This document shows, piece after piece, positions 1 to 6,070 of a DNA stretch of 6,957 bases. A program made the position numbers and the translations under genes. Below the pieces are notes generated by a model, which saw only the letters and a list, made by a program, of their open reading frames with translations, did no database searches and was not told the DNA's origin. The stretch's first letter is position 1, and each line of letters opens with the position of its first letter. This DNA comes from an uncultured Lachnospiraceae bacterium (lineage in GTDB: Bacteria > Bacillota_A > Clostridia > Lachnospirales > Lachnospiraceae), in contig CAMOGO010000061.1 of NCBI GenBank assembly GCA_946614075.1, positions 1-6,957 of the forward strand, in the 5' to 3' direction.

Positions 1-80
1 AGAAGGGCGGAAACGGGATCCTTCACCGAAGCGTCGAGGGGACGATGGCACGGCTAAAGGAGCTTGGCGTCCTGGACTGA
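1..80 (+). CDS. Possible 3' end of an unidentified upstream gene
   Basis: The reading frame that starts at base 3 is open from the window edge to a TGA at 78-80. It would give a 25-residue C-terminus ending in MARLKELGVLD, which looks protein-like (a short charged, leucine-rich helix). I do not recognise the family. The other two forward frames are also open for part of this stretch (stops at 55-57 and 86-88), so the frame choice rests only on the look of the peptide. If it is real, its stop codon lies inside the first copy of the 26-bp tandem repeat, so the array would begin within the last codons of the gene. Too little sequence is present to assign a function. Confidence 0.35.
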   Translation, partial: KGGNGILHRSVEGTMARLKELGVLD

Positions 81-211
81 TGATTTGAGTTGATGTCCTG
101 GGCGGATGATTTGGGCTGATGCCCTGGGCGGATGATTTGGGCTGATGCCCTGGACTGATGATTTGGGCAGATGTCCTGGACGGATGATTTGGGCAGATGT
201 CCTGGACTGAT
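69..211. repeat. Tandem array of a 26-bp unit built from two 13-bp halves
   Basis: Five complete 26-bp units begin at 69, 95, 121, 147 and 173, and a half unit fills 199-211. A typical unit reads GTCCTGGACTGAT followed by GATTTGGGCAGAT. The two halves are themselves related and share the pattern G-N-Y-Y-T-G-G-R-C-N-G-A-T, so the whole block is exactly eleven 13-mers. Copies differ by a few substitutions and no indels. The unit is not a multiple of three and carries TGA stops, so the array is non-coding on the plus strand. It occupies most of the gap between the possible upstream gene and alr, ending 42 bases before the alr start. It may have arisen by slippage or be a set of phased protein sites; the sequence does not decide. 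Confidence 0.93.
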
Positions 212-253
212 CGACAGACATAAACGAGGCTTTAAGACAGAGGGGAGAGTAGT

Positions 254-1423
254 ATGGAATCAACGTTACGGCGCACCTGGGCGGAAATCAACCTGGATGC
301 TCTTGCCTATAACTATCAGACGATACGGGAGAAAATCGGGAGCGGGGTCAAGTTCCTCGGCGTGGTGAAGGCCGATGCCTACGGGCATGGCAGCACACAT
401 GTCGGAAAGCTCCTGCAGGAGCTGGGGGCGGACTATCTCGCGGTCAGCAGCATCGATGAGGCGATGGAGCTCAGGGTAAACGGCATCACCATGCCGATCC
501 TGATCCTCGGCCACACGCCGAAGGAGCAGGTGGCGCGCCTGATCGAGTACGATATCACCCAGGCCGTGACCTGCAAGGCTAAGGCCGATGAATACAGCGA
601 AGAGGCGGTCCGCGGCGGCGGCACGCTGAAGGTCCATATCAAGGTGGACACCGGCATGTCCCGTCTGGGATACCTGTGTGACAATAACAATTTCGGCACA
701 GGCGTGAACGGCATTTCCGCGGCCTGCATGATGCCGGGCCTGTACGCAGAGGGCATTTTCACCCATTTTGCCGTCGCAGACGAGCATGGCGAGGAAAACG
801 ACCAGTACACGGCACACCAGTTTGAGCTTTTCACGAAGGTGATCACGGCTGTCGAGGAGAGGATCGGCCGGAAGTTTGAGATCCGCCACTGCGCGAATAC
901 CGGCGCGACGGTCCGCTTCCCCCACACCTATCTGGACATGGTGCGTCCCGGCCTCCTGCTCTACGGCTACGGCGAGTTTGCAAAGGAATGGGGCCTGCGC
1001 CCGGTTATGGCGCTGAAAACCACCGTCAGCACGATCAAGATTTACCCCGCAGGGACAAAGATCAGCTACGGCGGAATCTATGTCACGGACAAAACCACCC
1101 GGGTCGGCGTCCTGCCCTTTGGCTACGCCGATGGTTTCTTAAGGAGCCTTTCCAATAAATGCAGCCTGTACACACCGGAAGGTTTCGCACCCCAGCTTGG
1201 CAAGATCTGCATGGATATGTGCATGATCGATATCACCGGAAAGCAGGGCGTCGGCGTCGGCTCCGAGATCGAGATCTTTGGAGAGAAAAACTCCCTCGAC
1301 GAGCTCGCCGAGATCGCAGGGACCATCCCCTACGAGCTGACCTGCGCCGTGAGCAAGCGCGTCCCCCGCGTATTTTACCGGAACGGCGAAATCGTGGATA
1401 AAGAGCTGCTGCTGAGGATGTAA
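254..1423 (+). CDS. alr: Alanine racemase (PLP-dependent, fold type III)
   Basis: This enzyme interconverts L- and D-alanine in the cytoplasm and supplies D-alanine for the D-Ala-D-Ala end of peptidoglycan stem peptides. The protein is 389 residues, normal for the family. The N-terminal TIM barrel carries VVKADAYGHG with the PLP-binding lysine at K39. KVDTGMSRLG (130-139) holds the conserved arginine R137, ANTGAT (214-219) lies in the phosphate-binding region, and MVRPG (229-233) holds R231, which in the family contacts the pyridine nitrogen. The C-terminal beta domain carries KISYGG with the second catalytic base Y272, and KICMDM near 317-322. The ATG at 254 has the site AGGGGAG at 241-247, 6 bases upstream. 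It stands alone, between the tandem array and a GC-rich hairpin. I found no convincing promoter in the 42 bases after the array. No damage is seen. Confidence 0.97.
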   Translation: MESTLRRTWAEINLDALAYNYQTIREKIGSGVKFLGVVKADAYGHGSTHVGKLLQELGADYLAVSSIDEAMELRVNGITMPILILGHTPKEQVARLIEYDITQAVTCKAKADEYSEEAVRGGGTLKVHIKVDTGMSRLGYLCDNNNFGTGVNGISAACMMPGLYAEGIFTHFAVADEHGEENDQYTAHQFELFTKVITAVEERIGRKFEIRHCANTGATVRFPHTYLDMVRPGLLLYGYGEFAKEWGLRPVMALKTTVSTIKIYPAGTKISYGGIYVTDKTTRVGVLPFGYADGFLRSLSNKCSLYTPEGFAPQLGKICMDMCMIDITGKQGVGVGSEIEIFGEKNSLDELAEIAGTIPYELTCAVSKRVPRVFYRNGEIVDKELLLRM

Positions 1424-1437
1424 AATGGAAAACATAC

Positions 1438-1464
1438 CGTCGGGCCCCGGACAGGGACCCGACG
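1438..1464 (+). terminator. GC-rich hairpin after alr, possible terminator
   Basis: CGTCGGG (1438-1444) pairs perfectly with CCCGACG (1458-1464). After one C/A mismatch the stem continues with CCC against GGG around a 5-base loop. It starts 15 bases past the alr stop. The stem is strong but is followed by CTTAAATT rather than a run of T, so it may be a weak or factor-assisted terminator or an mRNA-stabilising 3' end. The next gene begins 57 bases further on, on the same strand, and some read-through is plausible. Confidence 0.5.
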
Positions 1465-1520
1465 CTTAAATTCAGGGAGCAGAAGCTTTTCATTATCAGG
1501 AGTAAAAACCGAGGAACGTC

Positions 1521-2120
1521 ATGGGAAAAACTTCAATCGATTACTACAACAAAAACGCAAAGGCTTTCCTGGCTGACACGGCCGATGCCGACATGCATAC
1601 GCTCCAGGATCGTTTCCTGACCTATATCCCGGCAGGCGGCCGTATCCTGGACTTAGGCTGCGGGTCCGGACGCGACAGCAAAGCCTTCCTGGACGCCGGC
1701 TACGAGGTAACCGCCGTGGACGGGTCAGAGGAAATGTGCCGCGCAACGGAGGAGCTGACCGGACTGCCGGTCATCTGCAGCACCTTCGAAGACTACCAGC
1801 CCACGAAAGGGTATTACGATGGGATCTGGGCCAGCGCCTCTTTGCTGCACCTGAGGAAAGCCGAGCTTCCGGGCATTTTTGCAAAGCTGGCTGCCAGCCT
1901 GAAAAAAGGCGGCTGCTTTTACGCATCCTTCAAATACGGAAACTTTGAAGGCGAACGAAACGGACGTTTTTATATCGATCTGGACGAAAAGCAGCTGGAT
2001 ACTATTCTGGCAGAGGTGCCGGGGCTGGAGATTTCTTTCCTCGGACTTACAGACGACGTACGCCCAGGACGGAAAGACGAAAAATGGCTGAATGTATGCC
2101 TGAAGTACAATCCGGCATAG
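1521..2120 (+). CDS. Class I SAM-dependent methyltransferase, substrate unknown
   Basis: This 199-residue protein has the Rossmann-type methyltransferase core. Motif I is ILDLGCGSGRD (42-52), the glycine-rich loop that binds S-adenosylmethionine. VTAVDGS (63-69) ends strand 2 with the acidic D67 expected to hold the ribose hydroxyls. YYDGIWASASLLHL (98-111) is the motif IV region, and SLKKGGCFYASFKYG (126-140) is the motif VI loop and strand. The C-terminus has RPGRKDEKWLN (181-191), which I recall as typical of a group of small stand-alone methyltransferases in Firmicutes, sometimes named TehB-like or tellurite-resistance-like. The substrate cannot be read from sequence. There is no signal peptide or membrane segment, so it is cytoplasmic. 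The ATG has GAGGA at 1511-1515, 5 bases upstream. It lies 97 bases after alr and ends before a strong terminator, so it could be the tail of an alr transcript or a single-gene unit. Confidence 0.9.
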   Translation: MGKTSIDYYNKNAKAFLADTADADMHTLQDRFLTYIPAGGRILDLGCGSGRDSKAFLDAGYEVTAVDGSEEMCRATEELTGLPVICSTFEDYQPTKGYYDGIWASASLLHLRKAELPGIFAKLAASLKKGGCFYASFKYGNFEGERNGRFYIDLDEKQLDTILAEVPGLEISFLGLTDDVRPGRKDEKWLNVCLKYNPA

Positions 2121-2132
2121 ACAGGTATCGCT

Positions 2133-2167
2133 GGACAGCGGCAGACGTAAACATAGACAGGCTGTCC
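2133..2167 (+). other. Competing small hairpins in the methyltransferase 3' leader
   Basis: GGACAGC (2133-2139) can pair with GCTGTCC (2161-2167). Alternatively GACAG (2156-2160) can pair with CTGTC (2162-2166) in a tight hairpin. The two use the same 3' strand, so they exclude each other. A 10-base direct repeat, CATAGACAGG, occurs at 2116-2125 (overlapping the methyltransferase stop) and at 2152-2161. This may only be repeat decay; a regulatory switch is possible but not shown. Confidence 0.3.
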
Positions 2168-2208
2168 CCGAAAGCAGCGTCCGGGTTTTCAGAATCGAGA
2201 GGAGTACC

Positions 2209-2237
2209 TGTTCAAAAAGACTCATTTATGGTAAAAT
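2209..2237 (+). promoter_or_regulatory. Candidate promoter for dfx, overlapping the terminator base
   Basis: TAAAAT at 2232-2237 is a good -10 match, preceded by TATGG (TG-like extension). Upstream, TGTTCA (2209-2214, 17-base spacing) or TTCAAA (2211-2216, 15-base spacing) are weak -35 candidates. Transcription would start near 2243-2245, inside the 5' arm of the following terminator hairpin, so such a transcript would lack part of the stem and should escape termination. The same A-rich bases may instead simply be the upstream A-tract of the terminator. Confidence 0.35.
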
Positions 2238-2276
2238 ACCCATGTAGCACGGTTGTGTTGCGTGGGTACTTTTTTT
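2237..2276 (+). terminator. Strong intrinsic terminator after the methyltransferase
   Basis: A 14-pair stem (2237-2250 with 2255-2268, three G-U pairs) closes on the tetraloop GGTT. One C then seven T (2270-2276) follow. This is a textbook Rho-independent terminator. It ends the methyltransferase transcript about 150 bases past its stop and separates it from dfx. An AAAAT tract on its 5' side would allow weak action on the other strand, but no minus-strand gene reads into it. Confidence 0.85.
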
Positions 2277-2342
2277 ATCAGGCGTCATGCGGTGTCAGAA
2301 GACAGCGAAGACGCACCGCTTTTAAAGAAAAGGAGAACGATT

Positions 2343-2717
2343 ATGAAGTTTTACAAGTGTGCCGGTTGTGGAAAGATTGCTGTTTTATTCCGTGAGTCCG
2401 CATGTCCGACGAAGTGCTGCGGCGAGCCGATGGTCGAGGTAGAGCCTGGTACCGTGGATGCTGCCCGTGAGAAGCATATTCCGGAGGTCGCTGTGGATGG
2501 TGCGAGCGTCGAGGTGAAGGTTGGCGCTGTCACGCACCCGATGATGGATGCTCATTATATCGAGTGGATCATCCTTGAGACGAGCCAGGGCTTCCAGAAG
2601 AAGGACCTGAAGCCGGGCATGGAGCCGAAGGCTGTCTTCGCACTTGCCGAGGGCGAAGCTCCGGTAGCTGCCTACGAATCCTGCAATCTCCACGGAATCT
2701 GGAAGGCAGAGATCTAA
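2343..2717 (+). CDS. dfx: Desulfoferrodoxin (superoxide reductase, 2Fe type)
   Basis: This enzyme reduces superoxide to hydrogen peroxide without making oxygen, a cytoplasmic defence of anaerobes, with electrons usually from rubredoxin. The protein is 124 residues, the full-length two-domain form. The N-terminal desulforedoxin domain has C6, C9, C25 and C26 (KCAGC then KCCGEP) for the Fe(Cys)4 centre, plus an extra C21. The C-terminal domain carries the Fe(His)4Cys active site: H45 in EKHIPEV, H65 in THPM, H71, C114 and H117 in CNLHG. K44, next to H45, is the conserved catalytic lysine. The frame is open 90 bases further upstream, but the ATG at 2343 has AGGAGA at 2331-2336 and starts exactly where the family starts. 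Codon choice leans to GCT, GGT and GTT more than its neighbours, consistent with high expression or separate origin. Terminators stand on both sides, so it is monocistronic. Confidence 0.97.
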   Translation: MKFYKCAGCGKIAVLFRESACPTKCCGEPMVEVEPGTVDAAREKHIPEVAVDGASVEVKVGAVTHPMMDAHYIEWIILETSQGFQKKDLKPGMEPKAVFALAEGEAPVAAYESCNLHGIWKAEI

Positions 2718-2725
2718 ATTCAACC

Positions 2726-2762
2726 ACCTCCTGTCGGGCAAAGCGACAGGAGGTTATTTTTT
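2726..2762 (+). terminator. Intrinsic terminator of dfx
   Basis: An 11-pair perfect stem (2726-2736 with 2744-2754, core CCTCCTGTCG) closes on a 7-base loop and is followed by TA and six T (2757-2762). It begins 9 bases after the dfx stop. It ends 6 bases before the palindromic element. Confidence 0.92.
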
Positions 2763-2768
2763 AACAAC

Positions 2769-3106
2769 GGGGACGGTTCTCGGTGTCACAAAGCCCGGGC
2801 AGCTGATATGTCAAGAAACAAAGAAAGCCAGTGTCATATCCTTTTGCGATTTGTGAGGAGTTTTGGTACTGCATTGCGAAGATAATTTACGATAGGGCAA
2901 AAATCTCCACTGTTTGAGCGCCAGGTGACGGGAAGGCTTCAGCCGACCCAGTCACCAAGCGAGTTGAGATTTTTGCCCTTGTTTATCGTAAATTATCAAG
3001 CAATAAGCGCAGTACCAAACGACGAAACTCAAGCAAAAGGATAGACACTGGCTGCTTTGTTCTGACATATCAGCGTCGGGGCTTTGTGACAGCGAGAACC
3101 GTCCCC
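2769..3106. repeat. Long palindromic (MITE-like) element between dfx and pepD
   Basis: A 139-base left arm (2769-2907) and a 141-base right arm (2966-3106) are imperfect inverted copies around a 58-base centre. Identical blocks in order from the ends inward are GGGGACGGTTCTCG, TGTCACAAAGCCC, GCTGATATGTCA, AGCCAGTGTC, TATCCTTTTGC, TTTGGTACTGC, GATAATTTACGATA and GGGCAAAAATCTC. The centre pairs again (GGTGACGGG 2924-2932 with CCC-A-GTCACC 2947-2956, then GGC/GCC around TTCA), so the entire 338 bases can fold as one hairpin. There is no open frame of note inside and no clear target-site duplication. The end sequence resembles repeats I recall near REP-associated (IS200/IS605-like) transposase genes in Clostridia; that is recollection, not a search. 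A non-autonomous mobile element is the best guess. Lying between two converging genes, it may also stop transcription from either side. Confidence 0.85.
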
Positions 3107-3137
3107 GATGTCACCCGATGTCACCCACCGATGTTAC
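3105..3137. repeat. Three CCGATGTYAC repeats at the right edge of the palindrome
   Basis: CCGATGTCAC occurs at 3105-3114 and 3115-3124, and CCGATGTTAC at 3128-3137. The first overlaps the last bases of the palindrome and the third overlaps the pepD stop codon (TTA at 3134-3136 on the plus strand, TAA in the gene). The related CGGTGTCAC occurs in the left arm at 2782-2790. The repeats probably belong to the same element family as the palindrome. Confidence 0.7.
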
Positions 3138-4597
3138 CTGGCGAGGCGGGTGAGGAGGCGTTTCAGGAGTTCGTAGATGCGGACGTAGGAGTCGATTTCC
3201 ATGTACTCGGCCGGGGAGTGGGGGTTCGCGGCCACCGGCGCGACCGACACAATATCCAGCCACGGCATCAGCGACTTGAAAACACCGATCTCCATGCCGC
3301 CATGCATCGCCTGAATCCGCATTGGCTTCCCGGTCATTTCCTCGTAGATCTCCTGAGTCATGGCGCGGAGGGCGGAGTGAGGATCGTACTTCCAGCCGGA
3401 GAAGCGGCTGCCTTCCACGATCTCAAAACTGAAGATTGCGCACAGGTCCTGGATCTCGTGGCCGATGAGGTCGCGGAGTGAGTCCTCGGCGGCGCGGATG
3501 CACAGGGAGATGGTGATTTCCTCGTCGGTCACGCGGAGGACGCCGATGTTGGAGGAGGCGGCGACGAGGCCGGGGAAATCCATGCTCATGCTGCGGACGC
3601 CGTTTGGCATCAGGAAGAGCAGATCAATCAGGTCGTGTGTCGCCCAGGCGGTGAGCATCCGGGCAGGTGCATCGCTGTCATAGGGACTGCAGGACAGGCG
3701 GAAGCCGGCGTCGCTTCCGGAGAGCTCGGAGGTGATGGCTGTGCCGAGAGCGGAAGCCAATTCCGCGGCTTTTGCCAGATTTTCAGGGGTGTCCAGGGCG
3801 ATGATGCAGGTGGCGTCGGTCGGGATGGAGTTCATCTTGACGCCGCCGGAGATCGAGACGATGTGGAAGGAGACTTCCTTGCCGATATCGTGCAGGATGC
3901 GGGCCATCAGCTTGATGGCGTTTCCGCGCTCCTTGTCGATCGCCAGGGCTGAGTGACCGCCTGAAAGGCCACAGATGGTCAGCTCCAAGGGATGGCCGGC
4001 GAAGAGCTCCCATTCGCTTTTGCGCTTCAGGTCCATGATCCAGGCGCCGGCGCAGGAGACGGTGGTGACATCGTCCGTTTCGTAGCCGGAATCCATGGCG
4101 ATCAGATTTTTCCCGGTCAGAGGGGAGGCGTCCAGCTCGAGAGCACCGAGCAGGCCGACCTCCTCTTTTGTCGTGAAGAGGCATTCCAGTGCCGGGTGGA
4201 CGTAGTCGTCCTCCATGAGAAGGGTCATCATGTGGGCGACGGCGGTGCCGTCGTCCGCGCCGAGTGTGGTGCCGTCGGCCTTTAAGATGCCGTCCTTTTC
4301 GATGAGCTTTAAGGGCTGGGTGAGAAAGTCAAAGTCGAGCCCGGGCTCGGCGACGCAGACCATGTCGGTGTGGCCCTGCAGGATGACGGCCGGCCTGTCC
4401 TCGTAGCCGGGCGTGGCGGCTTTTTTGATGATCAGGTTGTCGGAGGCGTCGCGAAATGTCTCGCAGCCGAGATTTTTGCCGAATTCCTCGAGATAGTCGA
4501 TCAGGGCAGCCTCGTGAAAGGAGCCGTGCGGGATCGAGCAGATTTTGCGGAAATTGGTGAGACAAAGAGGTTCATTTTGCGGGAAATCAGGAAACAT
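3134..4597 (-). CDS. pepD: Aminoacyl-histidine dipeptidase (peptidase family M20, PepD/carnosinase type)
   Basis: This cytoplasmic zinc enzyme cleaves Xaa-His and other dipeptides, recycling amino acids from peptides. The protein is 487 residues, matching the roughly 485 of the family. Metal and catalytic residues appear in order: LQGHTDMV with H76 and D78, GADDG with bridging D115, TKEEVG with general base E145 and ligand E146, MDSG with D169, and the C-terminal H460 in NPHSPAE. The lid domain has SGGHSA (212-217). HGGMEIG (432-438) is the conserved substrate-site loop. The ATG at 4597 has AAAGGA (plus-strand 4604-4609) 6 bases upstream. The C-terminus reaches the expected length, but its stop codon lies in a CCGATGTTAC repeat. 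It is divergent from pncB and converges on dfx, so it is a single-gene unit. Family assignment is firm; the exact substrate range is inferred. Confidence 0.95.
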   Translation of the reverse strand: MFPDFPQNEPLCLTNFRKICSIPHGSFHEAALIDYLEEFGKNLGCETFRDASDNLIIKKAATPGYEDRPAVILQGHTDMVCVAEPGLDFDFLTQPLKLIEKDGILKADGTTLGADDGTAVAHMMTLLMEDDYVHPALECLFTTKEEVGLLGALELDASPLTGKNLIAMDSGYETDDVTTVSCAGAWIMDLKRKSEWELFAGHPLELTICGLSGGHSALAIDKERGNAIKLMARILHDIGKEVSFHIVSISGGVKMNSIPTDATCIIALDTPENLAKAAELASALGTAITSELSGSDAGFRLSCSPYDSDAPARMLTAWATHDLIDLLFLMPNGVRSMSMDFPGLVAASSNIGVLRVTDEEITISLCIRAAEDSLRDLIGHEIQDLCAIFSFEIVEGSRFSGWKYDPHSALRAMTQEIYEEMTGKPMRIQAMHGGMEIGVFKSLMPWLDIVSVAPVAANPHSPAEYMEIDSYVRIYELLKRLLTRLAR

Positions 4598-4626
4598 GGC
4601 TAGTCCTTTCTATGGCGTGCTGCAGC

Positions 4627-4687
4627 CGCACGAAGTGCGAAGCGAGGTGTTTGCTTTATTTCGTGGTGGCGCAAGGCGAAGCCTCGC
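4627..4687. other. Inverted repeats in the pepD leader region
   Basis: CGCAC (4627-4631) pairs with GTGCG (4635-4639) around GAA. GCGAGG (4642-4647) pairs with CCTCGC (4682-4687), spanning a loop that contains further GCG-AAG-type motifs. In the pepD mRNA these would form two hairpins upstream of the ribosome site, if transcription starts where the candidate promoter suggests. No riboswitch class is recognisable. Confidence 0.4.
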
Positions 4688-4714
4688 AGGGGTTTTACGA
4701 TACCGAATAAAGTA

Positions 4715-4743
4715 ACTGTACAGAAAAAACCGGGAAAAGTAAA
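4715..4743 (-). promoter_or_regulatory. Candidate pepD promoter with a small palindrome at its -10
   Basis: Read on the minus strand, TTTACT (4743-4738) is 17 bases from TACAGT (4720-4715); each matches four of six consensus bases. The -10 overlaps the perfect 8-base palindrome CTGTACAG (4716-4723), which could be an operator half-site arrangement but is short enough to occur by chance. It would give a leader of about 110 bases that contains the hairpins at 4627-4687. Confidence 0.35.
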
Positions 4744-4764
4744 GAAATGCTTTTGATTCCGCAC

Positions 4765-4793
4765 TTTGCATTTCGGACTATTCGTGGTACGAT
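4765..4793 (+). promoter_or_regulatory. Candidate pncB promoter
   Basis: TTTGCA (4765-4770) and TACGAT (4788-4793) are 17 bases apart, each with four of six consensus bases, and TGG stands before the -10. Transcription would start near 4800, giving a very short leader that begins just before the ribosome site at 4803-4809. An alternative -35 is TTGATT at 4753-4758 with GACTAT at 4776-4781. No NAD-related operator was recognised. Confidence 0.4.
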
Positions 4794-4817
4794 AGGCGGG
4801 CAAAGGAGGAAAAGTCT

Positions 4818-6032
4818 ATGTTAGCACCGATTATTCATAGTCTTCTGGAGACGGATCTTTACAAATTCAGCATGGGACAGGCGATTTATCACCAGTTCCC
4901 GACCTACTTTACCACCTGGACCTTCAAGTGCCGGAATGAGGACGTGCACTTTACCGAGGAGATGGTCGAGGAGATCCGGGAGCAGATCCGTCATTACTGC
5001 ACGCTGACCTTCAAAGAGGACGAGCTGGAGTATCTACGCAGCATCGTCTGGTTCAAGGACAGCTACGTTGATTTTCTGCGGCTGTGGCATCCGCGCTATG
5101 AGGATTTTACGATCGGGACGGACGCGGAGTGCGGCCTTACCATCGAGACGAAGGGCACCTGGCTGAACACCTCTATGTACGAGATTCCGACCCTTGCGAT
5201 CGTGAATGAGGTTTATTTCCGGATGCGCTATGACTACGATGAGCTGCTGGAAAGCTTCCGTCAAAGGCTCTCCGATAAAATCTGGGCTCTGGAGTCCGGG
5301 CAGTATAAGCTGAGCGGCTTCAGTGAGTTCGGCCTTCGCCGCAGGCTTTCCGCCGAGGCGCAGGAGCTTGCCGTGAAAAAGCTGAAGGAGGCAAAGCTTG
5401 AAGGAAGCGGTTCCCGCTTTGTCGGAACCTCCAATGTCTACCTGGCCAGAAAGTATCAGCTCACCCCGGTCGGCACCATGGCGCATGAGTGGATCATGTG
5501 CGTCGGGCAGGGAAATCATAAGCATAACCCGGCCTATTCCAACTGGTTCGCCCTGGAGGCCTGGGTGAAAGAGTACGGCGTCCTGAACGGAACCGCGCTC
5601 ACTGATGCGATCACGACGGAATGCTTCCTGCGTGATTTCAAGCTGACCTATGCGACGCTTTTCACCGGTGTCCGCCACGACAGCGGCGATCCGTTTGCCT
5701 GGGGCGACCGGATGATCGAGCATTACAAAAAGCTCCGCATCGACCCGACGACCAAGACCTTGCTTTTCAGCGACAGCCTCAATTTCGAGCGGGCGGACCG
5801 CATCCGCGCGTATTTCGAAGGACGGGCGAAGGTCGCGTTTGGCATTGGCACCTATATCGCGAACGATACCGACGTACCGGCTCTTAATATTGTCATGAAG
5901 ACGACTGCCTGCAACGGGCAGGATGTAGCCAAGATCTCCGACACTCCGGGCAAGGGAATGTGCAAAAACCCGGAATACATCGATTATCTGCAAAGAAGCA
6001 TCGACTGGAGAATGGCTCACGAAAGAATATAA
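4818..6032 (+). CDS. pncB: Nicotinate phosphoribosyltransferase (PncB type)
   Basis: This enzyme joins nicotinate and PRPP to form nicotinate mononucleotide, the entry step of the Preiss-Handler NAD salvage route, coupled to ATP hydrolysis. The protein is 404 residues, close to the roughly 400 of the E. coli type. Recognisable segments in order are SLLETDLYKFSMGQA (8-22), the signature N-terminus; GFSEFGLRRR (167-176); FVGTSNVYLARK (201-212); PVGTMAHEW (217-225) with the phosphorylated histidine H223; LTDAITTECFLRDF (261-274); GVRHDSGDP (284-292), the PRPP and phosphate region; LLFSDSLNF (315-323); FGIGTYIAND (341-350); and AKISDTPGK (371-379). The ATG at 4818 has a full AAGGAGG (4803-4809) 8 bases upstream. 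It is divergent from pepD and 150 bases ahead of the Mur ligase. I see no clear terminator after it, so read-through into the ligase is possible. Confidence 0.96.
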   Translation: MLAPIIHSLLETDLYKFSMGQAIYHQFPTYFTTWTFKCRNEDVHFTEEMVEEIREQIRHYCTLTFKEDELEYLRSIVWFKDSYVDFLRLWHPRYEDFTIGTDAECGLTIETKGTWLNTSMYEIPTLAIVNEVYFRMRYDYDELLESFRQRLSDKIWALESGQYKLSGFSEFGLRRRLSAEAQELAVKKLKEAKLEGSGSRFVGTSNVYLARKYQLTPVGTMAHEWIMCVGQGNHKHNPAYSNWFALEAWVKEYGVLNGTALTDAITTECFLRDFKLTYATLFTGVRHDSGDPFAWGDRMIEHYKKLRIDPTTKTLLFSDSLNFERADRIRAYFEGRAKVAFGIGTYIANDTDVPALNIVMKTTACNGQDVAKISDTPGKGMCKNPEYIDYLQRSIDWRMAHERI

Positions 6033-6033
6033 A

Positions 6034-6070
6034 AAGCCGGATAAAAAACAAGGGAATTTTTAAGCCGGAT
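6034..6070. repeat. 9-base direct repeat after pncB
   Basis: AAGCCGGAT occurs at 6034-6042 and 6062-6070 with an A/T-rich spacer. The repeat is direct, so it does not make a terminator stem, and the only pairing available (A-run with T-run) is weak. It may be chance. Confidence 0.4.

Noticed and set aside
69..211. CRISPR array
   Set aside because: The units are directly adjacent with no unique spacers, and no cas gene is present.
54..263. Minus-strand 69-codon frame rich in repeated PGH/QIIRPG-like segments
   Set aside because: The repetition in the peptide only mirrors the 26-bp DNA array, and successive units fall in shifting frames.
266..925. Long minus-strand open frames over alr (to 219 codons), including 433-927
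   Set aside because: They lie opposite a clear alanine racemase, have low-complexity composition typical of the reverse of GC-rich codons, and show no recognisable motif.
1425..1469. 14-codon frame starting right after alr (ATG at 1425)
   Set aside because: It lies entirely over the hairpin sequence and has no ribosome site of its own beyond the alr 3' end.
2084..2395. Plus-strand 103-codon frame across the methyltransferase-dfx gap
   Set aside because: It reads through a strong terminator and overlaps the start of dfx in another frame; no motif and no suitable ribosome site.
3086..3481. Plus-strand 131-codon frame from the palindrome edge into pepD
   Set aside because: It is the reverse of the pepD 3' coding region; the PepD motifs on the minus strand account for this DNA.
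4600..4803. Minus-strand 67-codon frame ahead of pepD
   Set aside because: It covers the hairpin-rich leader and candidate promoters of both divergent genes, has no recognisable motif and would overlap the pepD ribosome site.
5034..6020. 328-codon minus-strand open frame over pncB
   Set aside because: The plus strand encodes an intact PncB with all its motifs; the reverse frame shows no family signature and no ribosome site. It is an effect of base composition.
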